A DNA stretch of 64,000 bases from Streptomyces triticisoli (lineage in GTDB: Bacteria > Actinomycetota > Actinomycetes > Streptomycetales > Streptomycetaceae): NCBI RefSeq assembly GCF_003270085.1, contig NZ_QFDQ01000005.1, positions 1 to 64,000 of the forward strand, read 5' to 3'. The stretch's first letter is position 1; each line of letters starts with the position of its first letter. The position numbers were made by a program, and so were the translations under genes. The notes below the pieces were generated by a model. The model had not been told where the DNA came from. It searched no databases and was given only the letters and a program-made list of their open reading frames with translations. Positions 1 to 6,830 of this stretch are shown piece by piece.

Positions 1-176
1 GCCAGCTCGGCCACGAGAAGGTTCGCGGGCTCCGTGGGCAGCCCCCAGCGGCGCAGCTGCGCCTGGGCGAGCAGACGCGCGAGGCGGGCCCCGCGCCGTG
101 TGGACGACAGCAGCACGCTGAAGTTGGGGAACTGGACGCTTTGCCCGGCCGTGAGGTCGGCGATTTCCTGATTCAC
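1..176 (-). CDS. ATP-binding protein of the RsbW/anti-sigma (GHKL) type, 3' end outside window
   Basis: The reading frame begins at a GTG at 176 and runs off the left edge, so only about 58 residues are visible. It starts VNQEIADLTAGQSVQF, continues with FSVLLSSTRRGARLARLL and reaches NLLVAELA at the edge. That layout, with a short lead, an ARLAR helix and the beginning of the ELxTNA N-box, is typical of the many small Streptomyces ATP-binding proteins related to anti-sigma factor kinases. The start lies 24 bp after the stop of the desaturase-like gene on the same strand, so the two may be cotranscribed. The GHKL motifs that would prove ATP binding lie outside the window. The family call is an inference from the N-terminal pattern. 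Confidence 0.6.
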   Translation of the reverse strand, partial: MNQEIADLTAGQSVQFPNFSVLLSSTRRGARLARLLAQAQLRRWGLPTEPANLLVAEL

Positions 177-200
177 GTCACTCAGAGTGGCCGAGCGCAC

Positions 201-1364
201 CTAGCGTGGGGAGTGACTGAGGGGTTGCGTGTGGTGACTGTCGGTGACGTGTCCGGTGCTGTCCGGGCTGTCGGCGGGGGCGGCCGGGCGTGCCGCGAGA
301 GCGCGCCGGTGGCGGCGGAGTACGGCGGACTCGCCCAGCAGCAGCGCGTGCGGCCGGTAACCCGGGCCGGACAGTGAACGTTCCAGCGAGGGCAGGTAGT
401 TCCAGCGCACCGCCGGGTGCGCCGAGTGCGCGAAGTGGTACAGGTCGCCGTACGGCAACCACGTACCGCGCGCGAGCAGGGCGAGAAGCACGTTGCGCGG
501 ATACAGCCGCAGGCACCGCCCGGCCTCCACCGCGACCGGCGCCCCAGTGACCACCTCCGGGTCGAACCAGCGGTGTTCGACCAGCAGCGACATCCAGGCG
601 AGCTGCGGATGCAGCAGCAGCCGGGGCAGCAGGAAGACGAACACCGCCGCCTGCCACCCGAAGACCAGAGTCACGGCCGCCGTCACGGCCACCGGCCCGG
701 CCACCCGCAGCCGCCCGGCGCCCGGCTCCCGCCACAGAGCGGCCAGGCTTCGTACGGTGCCGGACACACCGGCCGGCGTGAGCGGATGGACTGTGCCGAG
801 CACATACCGTGCTGTTCCGGCCCCGGTCCGCAGGCCCGCCCGGTGCAGCTCCGCCAGGTTCGGGTCGGCTCCGGCGATCGTCGCGTTCGGATGGTGCTCG
901 CGTACGTGCCGACGGCGGCGTACGGCCACGGGTCCGAAGCCGAGCGGGACATGGACGGCCGCCTCGGCGAGCAGCGTGTTCAGCCGGCCGCCGCGCACCA
1001 GCACGCCGTGCACCGCGAAGTGGCTGACCTCCTGCAAATGGCGGAATTTCACCGCACCGGCGAGGGCGGCGACCGCACACCCCACGCCACCGCCGTGCAC
1101 GGCAACCACGCACCATCCGACGATCTCCAGCCAGTGCCCGATCAGCAGAAGCACAGGCGTGACGTCGTTCAGCCGCTCACGCTGGAGCGCCGTCACCGAC
1201 CGGAGCGAGCCCGGCCCGTGCCGCCCCCGTGCCGGACTGAACCACCACCGGTCCGCCTGCCGCAGCACGATCCCCACCGCGATGACCACCAGGCCGCCCG
1301 ACAGCGCCCCCAATGCCCGCTCCCTCCGTAGCCCCAGCAGACCCGGCACGGAGCCGAAGCCCAC
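201..1364 (-). CDS. Membrane fatty-acid desaturase-like protein
   Basis: A 387-residue protein with hydrophobic segments near residues 20-35, 70-105 and 220-245. His clusters resemble the di-iron ligands of membrane desaturases and hydroxylases: HFAVH at about 115-119, HVREHH at about 153-158, and a late group in LYHFAHSAHP. Known family members insert oxygen or a double bond into acyl chains at the membrane. The substrate here cannot be told. GTG 1364 is the longest start, but it has no clear ribosome site. A TTG at 1313 has GGAGGGAG six bases upstream and may be the true start. The third His box is not canonical, so a divergent or non-catalytic member is possible. Confidence 0.6.
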   Translation of the reverse strand: MGFGSVPGLLGLRRERALGALSGGLVVIAVGIVLRQADRWWFSPARGRHGPGSLRSVTALQRERLNDVTPVLLLIGHWLEIVGWCVVAVHGGGVGCAVAALAGAVKFRHLQEVSHFAVHGVLVRGGRLNTLLAEAAVHVPLGFGPVAVRRRRHVREHHPNATIAGADPNLAELHRAGLRTGAGTARYVLGTVHPLTPAGVSGTVRSLAALWREPGAGRLRVAGPVAVTAAVTLVFGWQAAVFVFLLPRLLLHPQLAWMSLLVEHRWFDPEVVTGAPVAVEAGRCLRLYPRNVLLALLARGTWLPYGDLYHFAHSAHPAVRWNYLPSLERSLSGPGYRPHALLLGESAVLRRHRRALAARPAAPADSPDSTGHVTDSHHTQPLSHSPR

Positions 1365-1383
1365 CGGCCCGACCAGACGACGA

Positions 1384-1563
1384 TCAGACCTCGGGCGGGT
1401 GGATCCCGGCCTCGGGCAACACCTTCATGCCTTCCCGGCCGAGCGCGGCGAACGCGCTGATTTCCGCCATGTGCGCCGAGTCCGCGTACGCCACGGCGCC
1501 AGGGGCGGGGGAGTTGTCCACAGCCCACGCGAACCGTTCGCGCCGCACGCCATAGTGCGGCAT
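1384..1563 (-). CDS. Small conserved ORF, copy A (59 aa), unknown function
   Basis: A 59-residue frame that starts MPHYGVRRERFAWAVD and ends KVLPEAGIHPPEV. Its second half, from AYADSAHMAEISAF onward, is homologous to the ORF at 2607-2735 (TYAGTAHMAEIGAF to KVLHGSGIHPTEL). This conservation in the same frame is the main reason to believe both are translated. Its ATG at 1563 overlaps the ATG at 1562 of the divergent AbiEi/DUF559 gene, so the two genes share a start region. No domain is recognised, and nothing suggests membrane or DNA binding. It could be a small partner protein of the DUF397/DUF5753 type of locus. Function unknown. Confidence 0.45.
   Translation of the reverse strand: MPHYGVRRERFAWAVDNSPAPGAVAYADSAHMAEISAFAALGREGMKVLPEAGIHPPEV
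1385..1500. repeat. Direct repeat A flanking the AbiEi/DUF559 gene
   Basis: About 115 bp that align by eye with 2608-2724 at roughly 80 percent identity in the same orientation. Both copies contain GATTTCCGCCATGTGCGC. The repeat encodes the C-terminal half of the small ORF, and the copies bracket 1562-2491. Confidence 0.6.
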
Positions 1564-2491
1564 GACGATCAGCAGCGAAACCCTCCAGCAGGTCCGTGCC
1601 ACCGCCTCCCGGCAGGACTGGGTGGTGACGATCCCACAGCTCGGGTCGGCCGGCGCCGATCGGAACACCGTACGGCGGATGGTCAGGTCGGGCCGGTGGG
1701 TTCCGCTGACCCGGGGCAGCTACTGGGTGGGACAGGACAGCCAGGGCCCCTCACTGCGTTCCCGAGTCCGGGGCGCCCTTCTCACCTGCGGTCCACATGT
1801 GGTGGCCGCAGGCCCCACGGCCGCCCGCCTGCTGGGCATCCAGGGCCTCCCCCGGGACGACGGCACCCTGCACCTGGCCGCTCCACCGGGCCACGAGATC
1901 CGCAGCCGCCCCGGCATCCGCGTCCACCGGAGCGCCCTTCCCCCCACTTCCCGCACGACCCTGCGGGGCATCCCCGTGACCACCCCGGTTCGCACCTGCG
2001 CGGACCTCCTGCTCCACCTCCCGCGCACCGAGGCGGTGAGCGTGCTGGACTCGGCCCTCCACCAGGGCCTGCTGACCGAGCCCGACCTCCGCACCATCCC
2101 GCCCCTGCTGTCCGGCCGCCCCCACGCGCGCAGGGCCCGGGAGTGGCTGCGCCTGGCCGACGGCCGGGCCGAATCCCCCCTGGAAACCCGGGTGCGCCTC
2201 ATCTGCCTGGACGACGGCCTGCCCCCGCCCCTCCTGCAGTGGCGCATTGTGGACCCGGCGCAGGGCTGCTCCTACCGCATCGACCTGGGCTGGCCCACCC
2301 ACCTGGTGGGCGTGGAGGCGGACGGCAAGGCCCCCCATGGCACCCCCCAGGCCCTCTACCAGGACCGCCACCGCCAAAACCGCCTGACCACCCTCCTCCC
2401 CGGCCTCACCCTGCTCCGCTTCACCTGGTCCGACACCCACCACCCCCCGCTCGTCCTGCTCCCCCTCCGCCGCGCCCTGGGCCTTCCATGA
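1562..2491 (+). CDS. AbiEi-type winged-helix plus DUF559 (VSR-like) nuclease-fold protein
   Basis: A 309-residue protein. Residues 1-55 have the AbiEi antitoxin-like winged helix, including VVTIPQLGSAGADRNTVRRM and RGSYWVG. The middle, about 60-165, is the usual linker domain with VTTPVRTCADLLLHLP. The C-terminus, from about 195, carries ESPLETRVRLICLDDGLPPP, YRIDLGWP and VGVEADG, matching the E...D...ExD pattern of DUF559/VSR-like nuclease folds. Family knowledge: such single-gene AbiEi-DUF559 proteins are common in actinobacteria and their role is not settled. No AbiEii toxin gene follows. The ATG at 1562 overlaps the start of the divergent small ORF, and the gene sits between two copies of a 115-bp repeat, suggesting it moved in as a unit. 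Confidence 0.75.
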   Translation: MTISSETLQQVRATASRQDWVVTIPQLGSAGADRNTVRRMVRSGRWVPLTRGSYWVGQDSQGPSLRSRVRGALLTCGPHVVAAGPTAARLLGIQGLPRDDGTLHLAAPPGHEIRSRPGIRVHRSALPPTSRTTLRGIPVTTPVRTCADLLLHLPRTEAVSVLDSALHQGLLTEPDLRTIPPLLSGRPHARRAREWLRLADGRAESPLETRVRLICLDDGLPPPLLQWRIVDPAQGCSYRIDLGWPTHLVGVEADGKAPHGTPQALYQDRHRQNRLTTLLPGLTLLRFTWSDTHHPPLVLLPLRRALGLP

Positions 2492-2606
2492 TCCCGACGA
2501 GTGCGACGCCGGGGCCATTTTGGGCACCTGGAGACGGCCCTAACGTCACAACGGATGGGGCACAACCGTGCGACACGGCCGCACGCGCGGCGGGGCGGGG
2601 TGGTGG

Positions 2607-2735
2607 TCAGAGCTCGGTCGGGTGGATTCCGGACCCGTGCAGCACCTTCAGGTTTTCCCGGCTGAGCTCGGCGAAGGCGCCGATTTCCGCCATGTGCGCA
2701 GTGCCCGCGTACGTTACGGGGCCATTGCCCAGCAT
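2607..2735 (-). CDS. Small conserved ORF, copy B (42 aa), unknown function
   Basis: Starts at ATG 2735 or the adjoining GTG 2738 and reads MLGNGPVTYAGTAHMAEIG, ending in LHGSGIHPTEL. It is a shorter homologue of the ORF at 1384-1563; similarity is best in AHMAEIxAFAxL and in KVL....GIHPxE. It lies between the AbiEi/DUF559 gene and the truncated DUF5753 gene, opposite in direction to both. Its 5' end abuts the point where DUF5753 homology begins, so the insertion or rearrangement that brought it here may have truncated that gene. No known family recognised. Confidence 0.4.
   Translation of the reverse strand: MLGNGPVTYAGTAHMAEIGAFAELSRENLKVLHGSGIHPTEL
2608..2724. repeat. Direct repeat B flanking the AbiEi/DUF559 gene
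   Basis: Second copy of the repeat at 1385-1500, about 1.2 kb away and in the same orientation. Differences are scattered substitutions rather than gaps, as expected of diverged coding duplicates. Confidence 0.6.
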
Positions 2736-2761
2736 CACGGTGGGGTCGAGCTCGGTCTCGC

Positions 2762-3247
2762 GGTCTCCTGCAGACCTCTGACCACGCGAGGGCGTTGTTC
2801 GAGGCCATGCAGCCCCCATATTCCCCGGACGAGGTGGAACGGATGGTGGCTGCCCGTATGGCTCGCGCGTCGATCTTCGAGCGTTCACCTGCTCCCGCGC
2901 TCAGTTTCGTCCTGGAAGAGGCGGCCCTACGCCGCCCGATCGGGGGCACAATGGCGTGGCGACGGCAGCTCGAACGGCTGTTGGAGGTGGGTCGACTGCA
3001 CAACGTCGTGCTTCAGGTGATGCCGTTGAACTGCGAGACGCATTCCGGCATGGACGGCAAGATCGAGTTGCTGAAGTTCGCGGATGGTTCGGCGGTGGGC
3101 CGCTCCGACGGCGCGTTCAACGGTCGGCCGACCTCCGATCCCAAGCAACTGCGCATCCTTGAGCTGCGGTATGGCACGATCCGGGCCCAGGCACTCTCTC
3201 CACGGGAGTCGCTGCCTTTCATCGAACAACTTCGGGGAGAGACATGA
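2762..3247 (+). pseudogene. 5'-truncated DUF5753 (Scr1-type) regulator, HTH domain missing
   Basis: Homology to the DUF5753 domain begins at about 2762 with GLLQTSDHARALFEAM and continues through VLEEAALRRPIGG, LQVMPLNCETHSGMDGKIEL and ALSPRESLPFIEQL to the normal end. The XRE-type helix-turn-helix, normally about 100 residues before this point, is absent; that space holds the small minus-strand ORF. A TTG at 2795 would allow translation of 150 residues. The end overlaps the DUF397 start by ATGA, the standard pairing in which the regulator precedes its DUF397 partner. The C-terminal domain looks undamaged, so the fragment may still be expressed, but it cannot act as a DNA-binding regulator. 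Confidence 0.75.
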
Positions 3248-3453
3248 CCCTCAAGCCCTCTGGTGGCGGCAGCTCCGAGCTGGTGTGGTTCAAGAGCAGC
3301 TACAGCAGCGGCAACGACGGCAACTCCTGCGTCGAGATCGCGACAGCGCCTCGCACGGTCCACGTCCGTGACTCCAAGACCATCGAGGGCCCCCGGCTCG
3401 CGCTCACTCCCGACGCCTGGGTGCGCTTCGTCCCGTACGTCTCCGAAGGCTGA
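3244..3453 (+). CDS. DUF397 domain protein
   Basis: A 69-residue protein with every DUF397 hallmark: WFKSSYSSGNDGNSCVEIA at about 15-33, then HVRDSKTIEGPRLALTPDAW and FVPYV. DUF397 proteins are small partners encoded directly after XRE/DUF5753 regulators in streptomycetes; some pairs influence development and antibiotic production or behave like antitoxin systems. Here the ATG at 3244 overlaps the stop of the DUF5753 remnant (ATGA), so translation is coupled to a partner that has lost its DNA-binding half. The domain itself looks complete. Confidence 0.9.
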   Translation: MTLKPSGGGSSELVWFKSSYSSGNDGNSCVEIATAPRTVHVRDSKTIEGPRLALTPDAWVRFVPYVSEG

Positions 3454-3558
3454 TCCCGCCCCCCCGTCAGGGCTGCTCGGCGCACCCGCCGGGGACAATG
3501 GAAGCCTGCGTCCGGTGGAGCGGTACCTTCGACCTCACAGCCGTGAGGAGAGTGGGAC

Positions 3559-6500
3559 GTGAGCATGTTCGTGCAGCCGGCCGCCGGAGGCGATCCGTTG
3601 GGGACCGCGCGCCTGCGGCGTGGCGTGCTGGATGCCTGGGCCACGAGTCCGGCGCGGTTCCGGGAGGACGCCAACGCCGAGGAGGACCTGGTCCTCGGCG
3701 GCTACCGGGACCGGCTCGTCGTCGAGCTGGCGCAGAACGCCGCCGATGCCGCCGCGCGGGCGGGTGTGCCCGGACGGCTGCGGCTCACCCTGCGGGACGG
3801 TGTCCTCGGCGCCGCCAACACCGGCGCCCCGCTGGACGCGGCCGGTGTCGAGTCGCTGTCCACGCTCCGGGCCTCCGCCAAGCGGGACGCGCGTGAGAGC
3901 GCCGTCGGCCGCTTCGGCGTCGGCTTCGCCGCCGTCCTCGCCGTCACCGACGAGCCCGCGGTGGTCGGCCGGCACGGCGGGGTGCGCTGGTCGCTGGCCG
4001 AGGCCCGCGGCCTCGCCGAGGAGACCGCCCGGCACAGCCCCGGCCTCGGGGACGAGATCCGCCGCCGCGACGGACACGTACCGCTGCTGCGGCTGCCGTT
4101 CGCCGCCGAGGGCACCGCCCCCGACCCCTACGACACGGTCGTCATCCTGCCCCTGCGCGACACGGCCGCCGCCGACCTCGCCGAACGGCTCCTGCGCTCC
4201 ATCGACGACGCCCTGCTCCTCGCCCTGCCCGGCCTGGAGGAGGTCGTGGTCGAGATCGGCGACGAGGAGCCACGTACCCTGAGCCGCCGTACGGACGGCG
4301 CGTTCACGGTTGTCGAGGACTCCCGGGACGGCGTCACCCACTGGCGCACCGCCGCCGCCCACGGCGCCCTCACCCCCGACCTGCTCGCCGACCGCCCGGT
4401 CGAGGAGCGGCTGCGCCCGCACTGGTCGGTCACCTGGGCGGTGCCCGTCGACGCCTACGGCAACCCGGTCCGCCCCCGCACCAGCCCCGTCGTGCACGCG
4501 CCCACCCCGAGCGACGACCCCCTCGGCGTCCCGGCCCTGCTCATCGCGTCGTTCCCGCTGGACAGCACCCGCCGGCACACCGCGCCCGGACCGCTCACCG
4601 ACTTCCTGGCGCAGCGCGCGGCCGACGCCTACGCCGAGCTCCTCGCCGAGTGGCGGCCGGTGAGCGAGGGCGTCATCGACCTCGTGCCCGGCCCGCTGGG
4701 CAAGGGCGAGCTGGACGGCGTACTGCGGCAGGCGATCCTCGACCGGCTGCCGCGCACCTCCTTCCTGCCGCCGGCCGCCGTGCCCGCCGACCACGACTCC
4801 CACCTGCCCGAATCCCTCCGTCCGCGGGACGCCGAGGTGGTCGAGGGGGCGGGCGCCGACACCGTGCGCGTCCTCGCCGAGGTGCTGCCCACCCTGCTGC
4901 CCGCCGGACTGGAACGGCGGGTGGAGCTGCGCACACTGGGCGTGGCCCGCCTGCCGCTGACCGACGCCGTCGACCGGCTGGCCGGGCTGGAGAAGGAGCC
5001 CGGCTGGTGGCGGCGGCTGTACGACAGCCTCGCGGGCGTCGACCCCGACCGGCTCTCCGGGCTGCCCGTGCCGCTCGCTGGGGGTACCTCCCAGGCGTCC
5101 AGCACTGGGGGAAGCCGTACGACCATCGGGCCCCGGCAGGTCCTGCTGCCCGCCCCGGGCACCCCCGGCACCGATCCGGAGGTGCTGGCCCGGCTCGGAC
5201 TGAAGGTCGCCCACCCGGACGCCGCCCATCCCATCCTGGAGAAGCTCGGCGCCCTGCCCGCCACCCCGCGCGCCGTGCTCACCACCCCGCAGGTGCGGGC
5301 CGCCGTCGCCGCCTCCCTCGACGAGGACACCGGCGGATGGGACGAGGACACCCCCGACGCCGAGGAACTCGCCGACACCGTCCTCGCCCTCGTCCGGGAC
5401 GCGGGCCTGGAGCCCGGCGACGAGCCCTGGCTCGGCGCGCTCGCCCTGCCCGACGAGGACGGCGAACTCGCCCCGGCCGGCGAACTGGTCTTCCCCGGCG
5501 GCCCGTTCGCGCGCGTCATGCACGAGGGCGAACTTCCGACGGTGGACGCAGAGCTGGCCGAGAAGTGGGGCGAGCAGCCGCTCGCCGCGTGCGGTGTGCT
5601 GGTGAACTTCGCCCTCGTACGGGCCACGGATGTCGTTCTTGATCCGGATGAACTGGAGCCCCGGGAAGGGGACTTCCCCGAGCCGGACGACCCCGGGCTG
5701 CTGGACGCGGTGGACGTGTGGTGCGAGGACCTCCTCGACCGGTTCCCGGACACCCCCGTGCCGCCGGTCGCCACCGAGGTCGTGGCGGTACGGGACCTGG
5801 ACCTGGTGGACGACGACCAGTGGCCCCGGGCCCTCGCCCTGCTGTCCCGGCCGCCGCTCAGGGACGCCCTCACCCAGCCGGTGCGGATCCTGCTGCCGGA
5901 CGGCACCCACGAGATCGTCCGGCCGTACACCGCCTGGTGGCTGCGCGGCCACCCGGTGCTGGGCGGGCGCCGCCCGGCCGGTCTGCGCGCCGCCGGCTCC
6001 GACCCGCTGCTGCGCGGCCTGTACGACGAGGCGGACGCCGCCGGCTTCGACGACGAGCAGGTGCTGCGGGCGCTGGGCGTCCGGACGTCCGTCGCCGCGC
6101 TGCTCGACGAGCCGGGCGGCGCGGCTGAGCTGCTGGACCGGCTCGCCGACCCCGAACGTCCGGTGACCTCCGCCCAACTGCATGCCCTGTACGGGTACTT
6201 GGCCGAGGTCGACCCGGAACAGGTCACGTTGCCGGAGGAGTTGCGGGCCGTGGTCGACGGCCGGGTGGAGGTCGTGGACGCCGCCGACGCCGTGGTGTGC
6301 GACTCCCCGGACCTGCTGCCGTTCACCTCCGGTGTTCCGCTGCTGCCCGTACGGCCGTCCCTGGTCGCCGAGTTGGCCGAGCTGTTCCAGGTGCGGCGGC
6401 TGAGCGAGTCCGTCATCGGCGAGGTCGACTCCGAGGGCGCCGAGCACGACGTACCGGAGCCGGTACGCGTCCTGCTCGGTCCGCGTACGCCCGCCACGTA

Positions 6501-6708
6501 CGTCGAGCACGAGGAACTCGTCGTCGACGGCACCGAGCTGGACTGGCGCCTGACCTCCGACGGCGTCCTGCACGCGGCCACCCTGGAGGGCGTGGCCGCC
6601 GGCCTGGCCTGGGCGGCCGGCCAGTGGCCCCGCCGCTTCGAGGTGGCGGCGCTGCTGGAGGACCCCTCCCGGACGGAGGAGCTGGCGCGGGACCGCTGGT
6701 TCGACTGA
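3559..6708 (+). CDS. Large sacsin/Hsp90-type GHKL ATPase-domain protein
   Basis: A 1,049-residue protein starting at GTG 3559 with GAGGAGAG upstream. The N-terminus has a Hsp90/sacsin-like ATP-binding domain: N-box ELAQNAADA at 56-64, an NTGAPL loop at 87-92 in place of the usual DxGxG, and GRFGVGFAAVLAV at 117-129. The remaining 850 residues are acidic, leucine-rich and lack any domain I can name. Related streptomycete proteins are annotated as Hsp90-like chaperones without proven clients. It stands alone between DUF397 and a P-type ATPase. Around residues 507-520 a GC-palindrome repeat is inserted in frame (AGGTSQASSTGGS). A protein-quality or defence role is speculation. Confidence 0.75.
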   Translation: MSMFVQPAAGGDPLGTARLRRGVLDAWATSPARFREDANAEEDLVLGGYRDRLVVELAQNAADAAARAGVPGRLRLTLRDGVLGAANTGAPLDAAGVESLSTLRASAKRDARESAVGRFGVGFAAVLAVTDEPAVVGRHGGVRWSLAEARGLAEETARHSPGLGDEIRRRDGHVPLLRLPFAAEGTAPDPYDTVVILPLRDTAAADLAERLLRSIDDALLLALPGLEEVVVEIGDEEPRTLSRRTDGAFTVVEDSRDGVTHWRTAAAHGALTPDLLADRPVEERLRPHWSVTWAVPVDAYGNPVRPRTSPVVHAPTPSDDPLGVPALLIASFPLDSTRRHTAPGPLTDFLAQRAADAYAELLAEWRPVSEGVIDLVPGPLGKGELDGVLRQAILDRLPRTSFLPPAAVPADHDSHLPESLRPRDAEVVEGAGADTVRVLAEVLPTLLPAGLERRVELRTLGVARLPLTDAVDRLAGLEKEPGWWRRLYDSLAGVDPDRLSGLPVPLAGGTSQASSTGGSRTTIGPRQVLLPAPGTPGTDPEVLARLGLKVAHPDAAHPILEKLGALPATPRAVLTTPQVRAAVAASLDEDTGGWDEDTPDAEELADTVLALVRDAGLEPGDEPWLGALALPDEDGELAPAGELVFPGGPFARVMHEGELPTVDAELAEKWGEQPLAACGVLVNFALVRATDVVLDPDELEPREGDFPEPDDPGLLDAVDVWCEDLLDRFPDTPVPPVATEVVAVRDLDLVDDDQWPRALALLSRPPLRDALTQPVRILLPDGTHEIVRPYTAWWLRGHPVLGGRRPAGLRAAGSDPLLRGLYDEADAAGFDDEQVLRALGVRTSVAALLDEPGGAAELLDRLADPERPVTSAQLHALYGYLAEVDPEQVTLPEELRAVVDGRVEVVDAADAVVCDSPDLLPFTSGVPLLPVRPSLVAELAELFQVRRLSESVIGEVDSEGAEHDVPEPVRVLLGPRTPATYVEHEELVVDGTELDWRLTSDGVLHAATLEGVAAGLAWAAGQWPRRFEVAALLEDPSRTEELARDRWFD
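5077..5114. repeat. Palindromic repeat unit inserted in frame in the Hsp90-like gene
   Basis: The segment has a near-palindrome CTGGGGGTACCTCCCAG followed by GCACTGGGGGAAG. It resembles the small dispersed GC palindromes of streptomycetes, usually found between genes. Here it adds about 13 codons without breaking the frame. Similar units are at 46104-46130 and 62177-62213. Confidence 0.55.
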
Positions 6709-6786
6709 CGGGCGTCCACAGAAATCCAACTTCACGCTGGTGCGGCGCTACGGCTTCGCGGGCACCTCGACCACCCCGGCGGTGAA

Positions 6787-6830
6787 GCAGGCCGCGTCAG
6801 ACGGGGAAGCAGGCCGCGTCAGACGGGGAA
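6787..6830. repeat. Two exact 22-bp tandem copies across the P-type ATPase stop
   Basis: The unit GCAGGCCGCGTCAGACGGGG plus AA occurs at 6787-6808 and 6809-6830. On the minus strand each unit contains the last codons and the TGA of the ATPase gene, so the C-terminal coding end has been duplicated downstream of itself. Confidence 0.85.

Noticed and set aside
3535..6735. 1,066-codon minus-strand open frame opposite the Hsp90-like gene
   Set aside because: Composition is Gly/Arg/Gln/His-rich without domains; it is the antisense shadow of a real high-GC gene.
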